This document shows, one piece after another, positions 12,501 to 21,299 of a stretch of 64,000 bases of DNA (the first letter of the stretch is position 1; each line of letters begins with the position of its first letter). Location: NCBI GenBank assembly GCA_028752905.1, contig JAQNBH010000003.1:31982222-32046221 (forward strand), given 5' to 3'. Under the pieces are notes generated by a model. The model was not told where the DNA came from, searched no databases, and was given only the letters and a program-made list of their open reading frames with translations. The stretch is from Cladorhizidae sp. MBARI D1340-BT2 (lineage: Eukaryota > Porifera > Demospongiae > Poecilosclerida > Cladorhizidae). The position numbers and the translations under genes were made by a program.

Positions 12501-15500
12501 CCTACACATAGAGCAACTCCCACATGTACACACACACACCTACACATAGAGCAACTCCCACATGCACACACACACCTACACATAGAGTAACTCCCACATG
12601 TGCACACACACACCTACACATAGAGCAACTCCCACATGTGCACACACACACCTACACATAGAGCAACTCCCACATGTGCACACACACACCTACACATAGA
12701 GCAACTCCCACATGTGCACATACACACCTACACATAGAGCAACTCCCACATGTGCACACACACACCTACACATAGAGCAACTCCCACATGTGCACACACA
12801 CACCTACACATAGAGCAACTCCCACATGTGCACACACACACCTACACATAGAGCAACTCCCACATGTGCACACACACACCTACACATAGAGCAACTCCCA
12901 CATGTACACACACACACCTACACATAGAGCAACTCCCACATGTGCACACACACACCTACACATAGAGCAACTCCCACATGTGCACACACACACCTACACA
13001 TAGAGCAACTCCCACATGTGCACACACACACACACACACATAGAGCAACTCCCACATGTGCACACACACACCTACACATAGAGCAACTCTCACATGTGCA
13101 CACACACACCTACACATAGAGCAACTCCCACATGTGCACACACACACCTACACATAGAGCAACTCCCACATGTGCACACACACACCTACACATAGAGCAA
13201 CTCCCACATGTGCACACACACACCTACACATAGAGCAACTTTGTTTGTATTTGATGACTTAATGATACACACTTGTAAGACCACACCCCCAGCACCTAAT
13301 GCTGGACCAACTATCATGCACCAAATGTTTGTATTTGATGACTTAATGGTACACACTTGTAAGAGCTAATTAAAGTCAATCTTCCAAACTGAGGCCAGCA
13401 GGAGTCCTATATATGTACATGACCACACCCCTATGCCCCCAGCATCATGTTGTACAGTCAACAACACACTAATGAATGTACTCTGCACCAATTTACACCA
13501 ACTATCATAGGAGTGCTGCAAACTGATGAGGCCATCACAAGAGTCTTCTTACTCCATGAAAGGATGAGTATGAGTATATATATAGATGATGTCTGATTTG
13601 CTCCGCTCATCAGCTCCCTGGCGTGGTACCACAATGGAACTGAACTCACCTCTGATGATAGAGTGAACATAACCAATAATGGGACATCACTGACCATATC
13701 AAATATGACAGCATCTGATGCAGGCAAGTATGAAGTTAAAGTCAACTCAATAGGATCTGATCCAGCCATCTGTCAGAGGACTCTTCTGCCTATGTTGGAG
13801 AACGAGGTCTGGTTTAGTCCAGTCACATTTCTCCTGCATGAGTCTAATCTTTCCACGTATAATGTGAAGGACATTATCTTACACTATGCTCTTCCAGCAT
13901 ATGAAGGCACTGCTCGTCAAAGCTTTGCTATTAAGCACACCTCCATGGTTGATCCACGTGTAGGTGTATTTGATGGCCTATATAAAGATGGTGCATATGT
14001 AGGGGACATGTCTGCGTACAGCACCACTCAGTCATATGATAATATATCAACAGTGTCTGTGAGGATGACCTACAACAACACTCATGATATTGCTGGACAC
14101 TACATACATGATGTACGTGCTTATGCCATTAATGCAACCACCTGCCCTGATTATGCTGAACTCTTCACGTGGTATTTTTATTTACCAGTCTTCGCACTCT
14201 ATTTGACTATGAGTTCCCATGGTAAGTTGATGGTATTGAATATTACTCACTTTAATGAGATTCCGGCCTTGATATTTCCTGCCGGCAACTCTGTGTATGT
14301 TATGTATAAGCATGTGCAGAACATGGCCGCACTTGCAGCAGCTGTGGCACGCGTACTAGAAGGCGAGACAGAGAATGCAGTAATGAGATTCATAAAGTAC
14401 ACATGCCACACCCTCCACCCTAATGGCAACCATCCTAGCACACGTGCAAAGTTGGTGGCTGCCTATTGCTTCTGAGCCGGCCACCGTGGGGGAGGGTGCT
14501 GGTGAGAGTGGAGGGCAGCTCTTCAGTTAAAGCCTTGCGGGCACATGCATGATCATCACTGCCTCAGTGGCTGGGGCATGGCACACATCAAGTAAGTTTG
14601 GATGGAGATGCTTGTAGACAAGCAGTGCTCACTCACAGCATTGGCTGCTGGGGGGGGCACAGACAATGAGCAAACCACTTTCTTTGCTAACTTTGACCAC
14701 GTGCATCTCTGCCTCCACATGGAAGCTTTAGAGGACCCGTTGGACATCCTGCGGGATGCATTTGGAATTTGTTCACATTCTTAGCATTCCAGAGCTACAT
14801 GACGGTATTTCAGAGCTATTTGCACGTGTCCGTGTTGACCGTCCACAGCTACGCACCAATAGATATGAGGGTGTGGTTATCTTGCTGATTTAGGTTAGTA
14901 GCACATGCACTAAGCAACTGAGTTATTTGGTAGTCGAAGACTCTGTTCTGCACAAGTTGTTGTCTATTTGCAGAGATAATTATTATTGTTGCATTTGGTG
15001 CACTGTTGATTCCTCATCTTGTCCGTCTCTAGTGCCAACAACTTGTCCCATTGCAAGCAACACACAATGTCCGACAATTGCACCGACAACTTGTCCCCCG
15101 CAAGGTGAGGCCTGTTGCTAAAAGTTGTTAATGCTGACATGGTCATGTGATCAGGTACGCTGGTCCCTGATTGAAGTGGGAGTAAGTGTCACATGTCTGG
15201 TTGGTATGCATGTATGGCTGGCAACCTTTTTTGGACTCCACCAGACCCTCCCATTTCCTATAACTTTCAACTGCATTGCACTTCAGAGCTGACCCTGTAC
15301 CCGCCAGAGATTAGACTTTAAAGCTTCGGGGCATGAACCGGCCAGGGGGGAGGGTCCTACAGGCACAAATCCATACCCGTGCTCTTCCCCTGGTTGAGCT
15401 ACCCCAAGACCGCCCTGGTCCACCATTCCCGGTTCCTCTGTGTGAGCGTCCATTGAGGACAAAGGAAGACAGGCAGAGAGACAGAGAGAAAGGGCTGAGA

Positions 15501-16346
15501 GAAGTATTAGATAATGGCTGAAGTTCTAGCATTAAACATAGCACATCACTTATGGTGATGGCCTATGAATAATGTTATGCTCACCTATTCCCATTAAGAC
15601 TGTATCTGACTAATGAGAAATGCAGTCCTCTCCTATGAAATACATTATGCATGCATACTCTGTGCATTGTGGTGGGTTGGGAGTGGCCTGGGCTGCTAGT
15701 GGCTGTGGGAATATAATGTCGTCCTTTTCCAAAGCCTTTGCTGCATTGATTGAGTTCTGACATGATCAAACATGTTTCAGTGTGCACAGATGAGGGGCCC
15801 TGGACCTCATCTGGACTGGGCACAGTCTTAGTGGGGCTGGTCTTATTCCTTCTGGGGCTGGGCCTCAGTGTTCTACTTGGAGTGGGGGCACTGGCAGCCT
15901 ACAGCAGGTGGAGAAGGGACAGTAGCCGGACCAGACAAGCTGCACAGCCAACTCCACCAACATCTTCTCGAGGACCCCTACCAACACTTCCTTGGATACA
16001 ACCCTCGCCGCCACCAAGCCCCTCCCAACAACCCTTGCCGACAACCACCGCCGAACACCCCCAACCAATACCCCCTTCCCAACGACCCTTACCGACACTC
16101 CCCTTCCAACAACCCTTGCCGACACCCGCCTCCGAACCACCCTTGCCAATACCTCTCTCCCAACGACCCTTGCCGACACCCCCCTCCCAACGTCCGTGGA
16201 AAGCTCCTAACCCTTTATACGACAGTATTGAGGATGTTGCTGCGATGTACGAGGACATGGGCATTCGTAGCCCCAGCCCCAGCTCCAGGCCTGGCACTCC
16301 AGATGGGCAGCCTCATCAACATGACTATTATGTACTGGAAAAATAA
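3565..16346 (+). CDS. Ig-domain type I transmembrane receptor gene (split; at least five exons)
   Basis: Predicted single-pass surface receptor. Exons seen: 3565-3598, 5844-6152, 13614-14221, 15033-15104 and 15781-16346. Together they give a signal peptide, an N-terminal Ig domain, a second Ig half-domain plus further ectodomain rich in N-glycosylation sequons, a Cys/Pro/Thr stalk, one transmembrane helix and a proline-rich cytoplasmic tail with NPLY, YDSI, YEDM and YYVL motifs. Most exon boundaries are phase 1, the classic Ig-superfamily pattern, and the phases of exons 1-2 and 3-4-5 join cleanly. Exon 2 ends in phase 1 whereas exon 3 begins in phase 2, so at least one exon, expected to carry the B-strand Cys of the second Ig domain, is missing from this model. 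Introns are mostly minisatellite. NPxY, YxxM and paired Yxx(I/M) motifs suggest tyrosine-kinase signalling. Ligand and family name are not recognised. Confidence 0.7.
3584..5801 (+). repeat. 46-bp minisatellite filling intron 1, about 48 copies
   Basis: The unit contains GCAATATGTTTGGGTGAG then (C/T)CTCTCCTAG and ATATGGACATATATACTT. The array starts inside exon 1: the exon end plus donor (GCAATATGTTTTGGTGAG) is clearly the first, diverged copy. Every unit therefore has a donor-like G|GTGAG(T/C) and a pyrimidine-AG (CTCTCCTAG) 15 nt later. Main variation is GAGCC versus GAGTC. Very high identity between units points to recent expansion. Confidence 0.95.
5844..6152 (+). CDS. Receptor exon 2: N-terminal Ig-like domain
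   Basis: A 309-nt exon, phase 1 at both ends, with acceptor TTACATTGCAG before 5844 and donor G|GTAAGT at 6153. It encodes 103 residues with the Ig signature: B-strand Cys in VTFFCEV, C-strand Trp in YKWWH and F-strand Cys in WFFCRVSVNG. N-glycosylation sequons include NVT, NLT and NGT. A symmetrical 1-1 exon encoding a whole Ig domain is typical of the superfamily. Confidence 0.8.
6147..6373 (+). repeat. 75/76-bp tandem repeat, 3 copies, starting at the exon 2 splice donor
   Basis: Each copy begins GCATGGTAAGTAATAACACT and ends near CATAACCATG. The first copy straddles the exon 2/intron 2 junction. The second and third reproduce CATG|GTAAGT at 6225-6234 and 6301-6309. As in intron 1, the real donor is the founding copy. 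Confidence 0.9.
6374..6910. other. Unique intron 2 sequence
   Basis: No exon recognised. Contains a C-run/T-run at about 6751-6763 and short TATACACACATATATACAGT repeats at about 6835-6890. Confidence 0.4.
6911..9957. repeat. 54-bp (53/54) minisatellite in intron 2, about 56 copies
   Basis: The unit starts GTCAGTGTTGCAGTGGCTCA and ends TAGTCTAGTAATTAGTGG(G). Units are 53 or 54 bp depending on GTGG or GTGGG. 18-codon open frames appear on both strands. Sub-blocks of four units (215 bp) are duplicated, for example 8645-8859 with 8860-9074 and 9229-9443 with 9444-9658. Confidence 0.95.
9958..10178. other. Unique island between two intronic arrays; possibly a coding remnant
   Basis: On the - strand about 10190-10050 reads like ordinary protein (IATAAVALTTPKDVFNYDL, then HRPQLDDATRGLVLYPTK) until a stop. 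On the + strand there is an AG acceptor-like site at TATTAGCAG followed by an open frame. Neither is recognised. It could be a missing receptor exon, a remnant of another gene, or chance. Confidence 0.25.
10179..11277. repeat. 21/22-bp palindromic minisatellite, about 50 copies
   Basis: The unit is ACTAGTAGACTAGTCATGCA plus T, with or without an extra C before CATGCAT. Each unit contains ACTAGT twice in inverted-repeat arrangement around AGA, plus ATGCAT. Both strands can fold into many small hairpins. Confidence 0.95.
11278..11555. other. Unique intron 2 sequence between arrays
   Basis: No gene recognised; includes a G-rich stretch near 11457-11475. Confidence 0.4.
11556..13240. repeat. 38-bp minisatellite with embedded CA run, about 44 copies
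   Basis: The unit is CACCTACACATAGAGCAACT then CCCACATGTGCACACACA. Variation is mostly CA-run length (for example near 11990, 12260 and 13025) and TGTGCA versus TGTACA. Confidence 0.95.
13241..13613 (+). other. Intronic region just upstream of receptor exon 3; candidate for a missing Ig exon
   Basis: A block beginning TTTGTATTTGATGACTTAAT occurs twice (about 13247 and 13326). From about 13465 to 13601 the + frame shared with exon 3 is open (NECTLHQFTPTIIGVLQ, DEAITRVFLLHER) and is stopped only by a TGA at about 13602. This may belong to the same Ig domain but no clean exon boundaries of matching phase were found. Confidence 0.3.
13614..14221 (+). CDS. Receptor exon 3: C-terminal half of an Ig domain plus a second ectodomain segment
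   Basis: A 608-nt exon with acceptor CTCATCAG and donor G|GTAAGT at 14222. The start shows the Ig C strand (LAWYHNGTEL) and the E-F strands (TSLTISNMTASDAGKYEVKV), as in I-set or V-set domains. A segment of about 150 residues follows with sequons NLS, NIS, NNT and NAT; its end (DIAGHYIHDVRAYAI) looks like another diverged Ig G-strand region without clear canonical cysteines. The B-strand Cys half of the first domain must come from an exon not identified. Ends in phase 1. Confidence 0.7.
14222..15032 (+). other. Receptor intron 3 containing an unrecognised coding-like remnant
   Basis: Two stretches look protein-like on the + strand: 14305-14475 (including VLEGETENAVMRFIKYTCHT, then a stop) and 14602-14784 (including DEHV-like acidic text, TTFFANFDHVHLCLHMEALE). 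They are in line but interrupted by stops, as expected of a decayed mobile element or pseudogene. No family recognised. Confidence 0.3.
15033..15104 (+). CDS. Receptor exon 4: Cys/Pro/Thr-rich stalk
   Basis: A 72-nt symmetrical phase 1-1 exon with acceptor CGTCTCTAG and donor CAAG|GTGAGG. It encodes an internally repeated PTTCP motif (PTTCPIASNTQCPTIAPTTC, then PP). It looks like a short, possibly O-glycosylated and disulfide-linked juxtamembrane stalk. Both phases fit exon 3 and exon 5. Confidence 0.6.
15105..15780. other. Receptor intron 4
   Basis: Unique sequence. The open frames at about 15333-15521 on both strands lack recognisable domains. It ends in the acceptor CATGTTTCAG. Confidence 0.4.
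15781..16346 (+). CDS. Receptor exon 5: transmembrane helix, proline-rich tail, tyrosine motifs
   Basis: The acceptor ATGTTTCAG gives a phase 1 entry, and the frame ends at TAA 16344-16346. After CTDEGPWTSSG comes a hydrophobic helix (LVGLVLFLLGLGLSVLLGVG) followed by basic SRWRR, the expected stop-transfer signal. The tail has about six degenerate repeats around PLPT(L/P)P, including RPLPTLP and RPLPTPP, which fit class I SH3 ligands (RxLPxLP). Near the C terminus are NPLY (PTB/endocytosis type), YDSI and YEDM spaced by six residues (ITAM-like spacing; YEDM also fits a p85 SH2 YxxM site), and terminal DYYVLEK. SH3, SH2 and PTB binding are inferred from motifs only. Confidence 0.75.
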
Positions 16347-16589
16347 CAAACTTCAGTATTATATGATCAGCTTTGTGCTAGCAACATTAAGTGTGTGAGT
16401 TAGCTAGTTATTGTAGAGTGTGTCTAGTGTGAGTCTACAAGTATTTAATTAATGTTGTCCTAACAAATATATGAATATTTCAACTTTTAAGGATACCATA
16501 ATTATATAGACTGAGGTTAATAAATACATGCTTGCCTATACTGCATGTAACTATATATAGACTTACTATATATAGACTGTGGTTATTAT
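16347..16589 (+). other. 3' UTR and downstream sequence of the receptor gene
   Basis: AT-rich, with AATAAA at 16519-16524 as a candidate polyadenylation signal about 175 nt after the stop. A short TATATATAGACT repeat precedes the transposon. Confidence 0.5.
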
Positions 16590-16593
16590 ATAC
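16590..16593. other. Left target-site duplication ATAC
   Basis: ATAC directly precedes the left transposon end and is repeated at 21295-21298. Confidence 0.7.
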
Positions 16594-17314
16594 GGGTCAT
16601 TCCATGTCAATTCAACCAGGGATCCCCGGGTGACCCTCTCAGAATTCAACCATTTTTGGCATGTATGTGCTACAACGTATATTATGAAGCTATGCAAAAT
16701 TTGGGGGCAAAATATTGAATATTTTGGATGATATGACCCTTAAATCATGTCTGGGCGGTGCAAATTTCGCGGACTTTTTTTCGCGTATTGATTTTTTGGT
16801 CATATTCAAGAGCCTGTAACTTTTGATCCGGAAGAGGTTAAGCTCTGAAATTTTCAGGATTTGTTCATCTCACAGTCTGCTAAGGAGATGTCAACATAAA
16901 ATGATTTATGTATACTTTTTTGTGGTACTGATCAAATCAAAAAGGATGATTTCACCTATAATAATGCTTGCGAACCAATGTTTAGCCACCAACCAGGCAA
17001 AAACTAACTGCTAGAATCCCTTGTAACTTTGTATATAGCATCTCTAGCACCCTGAGCACTAGTGTGTATAATATGAAGTCTCTGATTCCTACAACTTCTG
17101 AGATATAGGCATCCCTATTTGCAAAAAATGAAATTATAATACAGTTTCAACCACAATTTTCGTTATGTGGGATAGGTCATACTATAAAATGTTATATCTC
17201 ACAAGAAAGAGAAAAATTTACTCTTTCATTTGATATTAAACACATCTTGCTTCCGTAAAGCCTTCAGTAACTAATTGATAATTGAAAAAGAGACATTTTT
17301 ATCATTCGTGACAT
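16594..17314 (+). repeat. Left terminal inverted repeat
   Basis: Matches the reverse complement of 20563-21294. A short block after the terminal 28 bases differs: GGGATCCCCGGG here, and a different, longer stretch in the right copy. Confidence 0.85.
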
Positions 17315-17401
17315 AATATTAACATTTACTTTACCTACAGATGATGTAACATGACCTTGTGTTAGAACTAACATTGCATATCAATGGGTGCAAAAATATA
17401 A

Positions 17402-19991
17402 TTACAAGCTGTGTCTCTTACAAAACTGCCTAAAACCGTCAGAAACTTTCTTCAATGAGGGTGCATCAAGGTTGTACTGCCGTCCAGTTGAACTCGTCAA
17501 GCCTTCAATTAATGCCAGGACATGATGTTCTGGGACCCAACATTGGTCTTTTCGATATGGCCAAGTGAAGGAATTTGCTGGTCCTTTGGGTTGCATAAAG
17601 TCTACCAAAATATCTGCAGCATCTTCTGATACTTCTGCAATATTTCCTATGTACCAATCCCGATCATAGATGGCAGCAATGTATTGTCCAGGATGTAGAT
17701 CTTGGAATACTGGAAATAGCTTCTGTTTGATTGACTGTCACATTTGTTCTGTATTATCTCCTGAAATTCTACTAATCTTCAAGTTGTTATTGTCCACAGG
17801 AATGAAACAATGATGACTTCTTGTACCTGGAATTGTGTGTGCATCAGCAAATCGCTCGAGTTGTCTGGGGCGATATATATCCACATCACTAACAGAACGG
17901 TAGAACATTTTAATGCCATGAATGTGTGCAGTAGCCCACTGAAATAGCTCTGATGGAGTCAGAATATATCCTGCAGATGTTTGCTGGAGACTCATTCTGG
18001 TGGCCAAGCGTTTTACCGTTCCACCTATTCCATCACAGATACTCTTGCCATGGCTTGTGGCAAAAAAGTGCCACTCAGCAGATAATCCAAAATCATCAGC
18101 ATGCATACAGAGGTTGGAGAAATTCTTATAATTTTTGTACTGGCTGGCAGCTCCATCACTGAAGTATTTCACATGCTTCACATCTGGTAACACATCTTTG
18201 ATATGCTGCAGAACAGCATGCAGGAATGCATAAACAGTCACTGTATCATGTTGCATACAGTCACTTATCACACACAGAGACATGCTGCACAGATTTCCAT
18301 CACTGTCAATGAAATATACTCCAAAAGGGTGGAGAGTTGCCTGTCTATTCTCCCAATAAAATCCTTGAATAGAGTCTTGGATAAGGAAAGAATAATTCTC
18401 TGCAAAGTCTAGAATTACCAACACAGTGTTCCGTCGAAGATTTTCTTTGCAACTGGTGAGATAGGCTGCCTGTGCTTTTGAAATATAGTGATGTGTGGTA
18501 AGCTTGTCAAACTGATCGCAGAGAATTGTGATAAAATCACTAACAGACTCTTGCCTTCTGACTATTGCAGTGCGGTCGGTGTGATCCCACTGGCTGAATG
18601 TGATAAGATCATCATCATCCATGTCTAACTGTTCAGAGATCAAATTATGCACATGAGTCTGTAAGGCATTGATACCTGGACACTGGTCACAACGATGTAT
18701 CATGCAGTCTTTTGATTTAATGTCACATACAATAATCGACAGCAATGTTGCGTAATCCAGCTTCAGTTCTGCAATAGCTGCTAAAAGTAGCTTCACATTT
18801 TGGTGAATTTCACACACACAGACTGAATGAGCGCCTTTTGCACCTACTGTAATACACCAAGGAGGTCGGAATTCACAAAACTTAGAAACTCCTATATTGT
18901 AAGCACCACCTGTCTTTTCTTTGAACAGTGCATACAGCTCATGAAGATTAGCAAGTAACAGTCTTTTCTGTTTGTGAACACGTTGTCCATTCACTTTCAC
19001 CGACACAAATTCCTTTTTACCTGGGCAAAGACGAGTATACTCATCATCTTCATAAAAGTCCACTACCTTTTTCTTGATCTCATCAGATATTTCCTTTCCT
19101 CTCTTTGCACCAGGTTCGGCAAACACACCGTGTAATTTTTTCAAGGCTCGGGATTTTTTAACCATATACTGGGAAACATTGAACTCTTCAGCTGTCTGCT
19201 TTACAGACCAACTTGATGGAGCCATTGTGAGAATCTGAAGTTGTTTTTGTCTTGTTGCAACGGCACACTGTTCTTTCATATCCGTGATCATTTTTTCAAG
19301 ATCAGAGCATTTGTCACATTTTGTGATATCCTCTTTGCTAAGAGTTTTGGGACTGACATGGATTTTTTCCGCAATTGTTTGTTTGAGAGCTTCATGAGCT
19401 TGCAACAGTTTTCTTTTACCATAACCTGAAATATCTCTTTGGCTAACATCGTCTACTTTCATAGGTGAGCATCCAAGTGATGTTATACTTGTGTTAAGAT
19501 TTGCCAGTTCATCAGGCAAAAATGTCTCATCACTGCTTGATGAATCTTCTTGTGATGGCACTGCACTTCCCATCATTGCTATACATCGTGGGCACAGCTT
19601 CTGGCCTGGTTTTATTTTTTTGTGTGCGAGTTTACTCAAACTTTTAGCTTTAGTTTTATCCAGGCTACGAAGACTTCCTTTAGCAGTTGTTTTATGGACA
19701 CAAAATGGATCACAACACGTTTTTTGTAGAAACTCGAATTTGTCAAGGAATGACTGCTTATGGTGAAGACATACAGTCGTAACTTCAGAGACAGAAGTTT
19801 TTTCCAATCCACATCTTACAAACAGAAGACTTATCTTCCAGTGTCAAATCAGAAACATTTACAAAGCCAACTGTCCTGCAATATGTCCTCTTATGACATG
19901 GATCTTTTCTATGTGCACCAATTGAACAAAATTCCAAATTTGTAGCCATGGTGTCACACTTTAAATCCGGCACAATGTTTTGCGAGTCCAA
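17402..19991 (-). pseudogene. DDE-type transposase, interrupted by one frameshift and one in-frame TGA
   Basis: The main open segment is 19807-17738 (689 codons). Upstream in another frame, 19991-19785 gives a 68-residue Cys/His-rich start (HRKDPCHKRTYC), joined across a T6/A6 run at 19798-19803, consistent with a single-base slip. Downstream, after TGA at 17738-17740, the same frame stays open to 17402 and encodes a conserved-looking tail (AAIYDRDWYIGNI, VDFMQPKGPANSF, WPYRKDQCWVP). In the main segment: Cys clusters at residues 31-36 and 72-75, an HTH-like stretch at about 200-225, a Cys/His cluster at 361-376, and acidic positions in VILDFAENY (D467), YFSDGAASQYK (D551) and HGKSICDGIGGTVKR (about 586-600). 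I recall the last signature from transposase-like proteins of many invertebrates. The individual catalytic residues are inferred. Confidence 0.75.
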
Positions 19992-20100
19992 CTTGAATAC
20001 TAGTGTATATCACTGAATCAATTAGAAAATGGTAGCATTTCACCTAACAAGCATCTTCAACTGAAACCTGGGATTTTTATGTATCAAGTGGGATTTTTAG

Positions 20101-20112
20101 GCTTATATAAGC
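20101..20112 (-). promoter_or_regulatory. Candidate TATA element of the transposase gene
   Basis: GCTTATATAAGC is a perfect 12-bp palindrome about 110 bp upstream of the most distal transposase frame on the - strand. It is placed as expected for a TATA box, but this is inference. Confidence 0.3.
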
Positions 20113-20331
20113 AGCATGGAGAAATGTGGAGATCCCCATGGAAAATCCCAGGGAAAACACCAGGGAAAACTCAATAGTATCAATTCCCTTCTTTCCCTAT
20201 CATAGTTTTCTTGTATTTATTCAGCATGGAGAAATGTGGAGATCCCCATGGAAAATCCCAGGGCAAACACCAGGGAAAACTCAATAGCATCAATTCCCTT
20301 CTTTCCCTATCTTAGTTTTCTTGTATTTATT
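20112..20331. repeat. 110-bp tandem duplication inside the transposon
   Basis: Two copies starting CAGCATGGAGAAATGTGGAG, each with two CCAGGG(A/C)AAA motifs. They lie between the transposase start and the right inverted repeat, so may be 5' regulatory or transposase-binding sequence. Confidence 0.85.
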
Positions 20332-20562
20332 CAGTAAGGTTAGTTGGTCAGCTCACGTTGTATGTTTTTGGTGCTGCGATCAAAATAAACACACACTGCA
20401 CCACCGCTCATCTGGTTTTCTATGAAGTTTGATGCTTTACACAACACTAAGATAGGGAAAGAGGCGAATTAGAAATAGTGCTAAAACTGGACATGTCACA
20501 CAAATGTAAGTAATTTTAAATGTCAATAATTATACGTATATATATGCATGTAGTACTGTAAA

Positions 20563-21294
20563 ATGTCACAAATGATAAAAATGTCTCTTTTTCAATTATC
20601 AATTAGTTACTGAAGGCTTTACGGAAGCAAGATATGTTTGATATCTAATGAAAGAGTAAATTGTACTCTTTCTTGTGAGATAATACATTTTATAGTATGA
20701 CCTATCCCACATAACGAAAATTGTGGTTGAAACTGTATTATAATTTCATTTTTTGCAAATAGGGATGCCTATATCTCAGAAGTTGTAGGAATCAGAGACT
20801 TCATATTATACACACTAGTGAACAGGGTGCTAGAGATGCTGTATACAAAGTTACAAGGGATTCTAGCAGTTAGTTTTTGCCTGGTTGGTGGCCAAACATT
20901 GGTTCGCAAGCATTATTATTGGTGAAATCATCCTTTTTGATTTGATCAGTACCACAAAAAAGTATACATAAATCATCTTATGTTGACATCTCCTTATAGC
21001 AGAGTGTGAGATGAACAAATCCTGAAAATTTCAGAGCTTAACCTCTTCCGGATCAAAAGTTACAGGCTCTTGAATATGACCAAAAAATCAATACGCGAAA
21101 AAAAGCCCGCGAAATTTGCACCGCCCAGACATGATTTAAGGGTCATATCATCCAAAATATTCAATATTTTGCCCCCAAATTTTGCATAGCTTCATAATAT
21201 ACGTTGTAGCACATACATGCCAAAAATGGTTGAATTCTGAGAGGGTCACCCAGGGACTTTTCTAAAAACTGGTTGAATTGACATGGAATGACCC
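20563..21294 (-). repeat. Right terminal inverted repeat
   Basis: Reverse complement of the left arm. Ends GGAATGACCC and is followed by ATAC at 21295-21298. Confidence 0.85.
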
Positions 21295-21299
21295 ATACA

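Larger units (their letters stand above)
16594..21294 (-). mobile_element. 4.7-kb cut-and-paste DNA transposon with long terminal inverted repeats
   Basis: The ends are GGGTCATTCC and GGAATGACCC, with inverted repeats of about 721 bp (16594-17314) and 732 bp (20563-21294), flanked by a 4-bp ATAC duplication. The arms are nearly identical apart from a short divergent block near the outer ends, so insertion was recent. It holds one transposase gene on the - strand, now interrupted. A 4-bp duplication fits Sola-type elements, but Ginger, Academ and Chapaev also give about 4 bp. Superfamily is not settled here. Confidence 0.85.

Noticed and set aside
15865..16297. Overlapping frames on both strands across receptor exon 5
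   Set aside because: They are shadows created by the repetitive proline-rich coding sequence; only one frame has the splice-phase match, the transmembrane helix and the tyrosine motifs.
16620..16640. GGATCCCCGGGT resembles a cloning-vector polylinker
   Set aside because: The following bases do not continue as a polylinker and the match lies inside the transposon arm, which continues normally on both sides.
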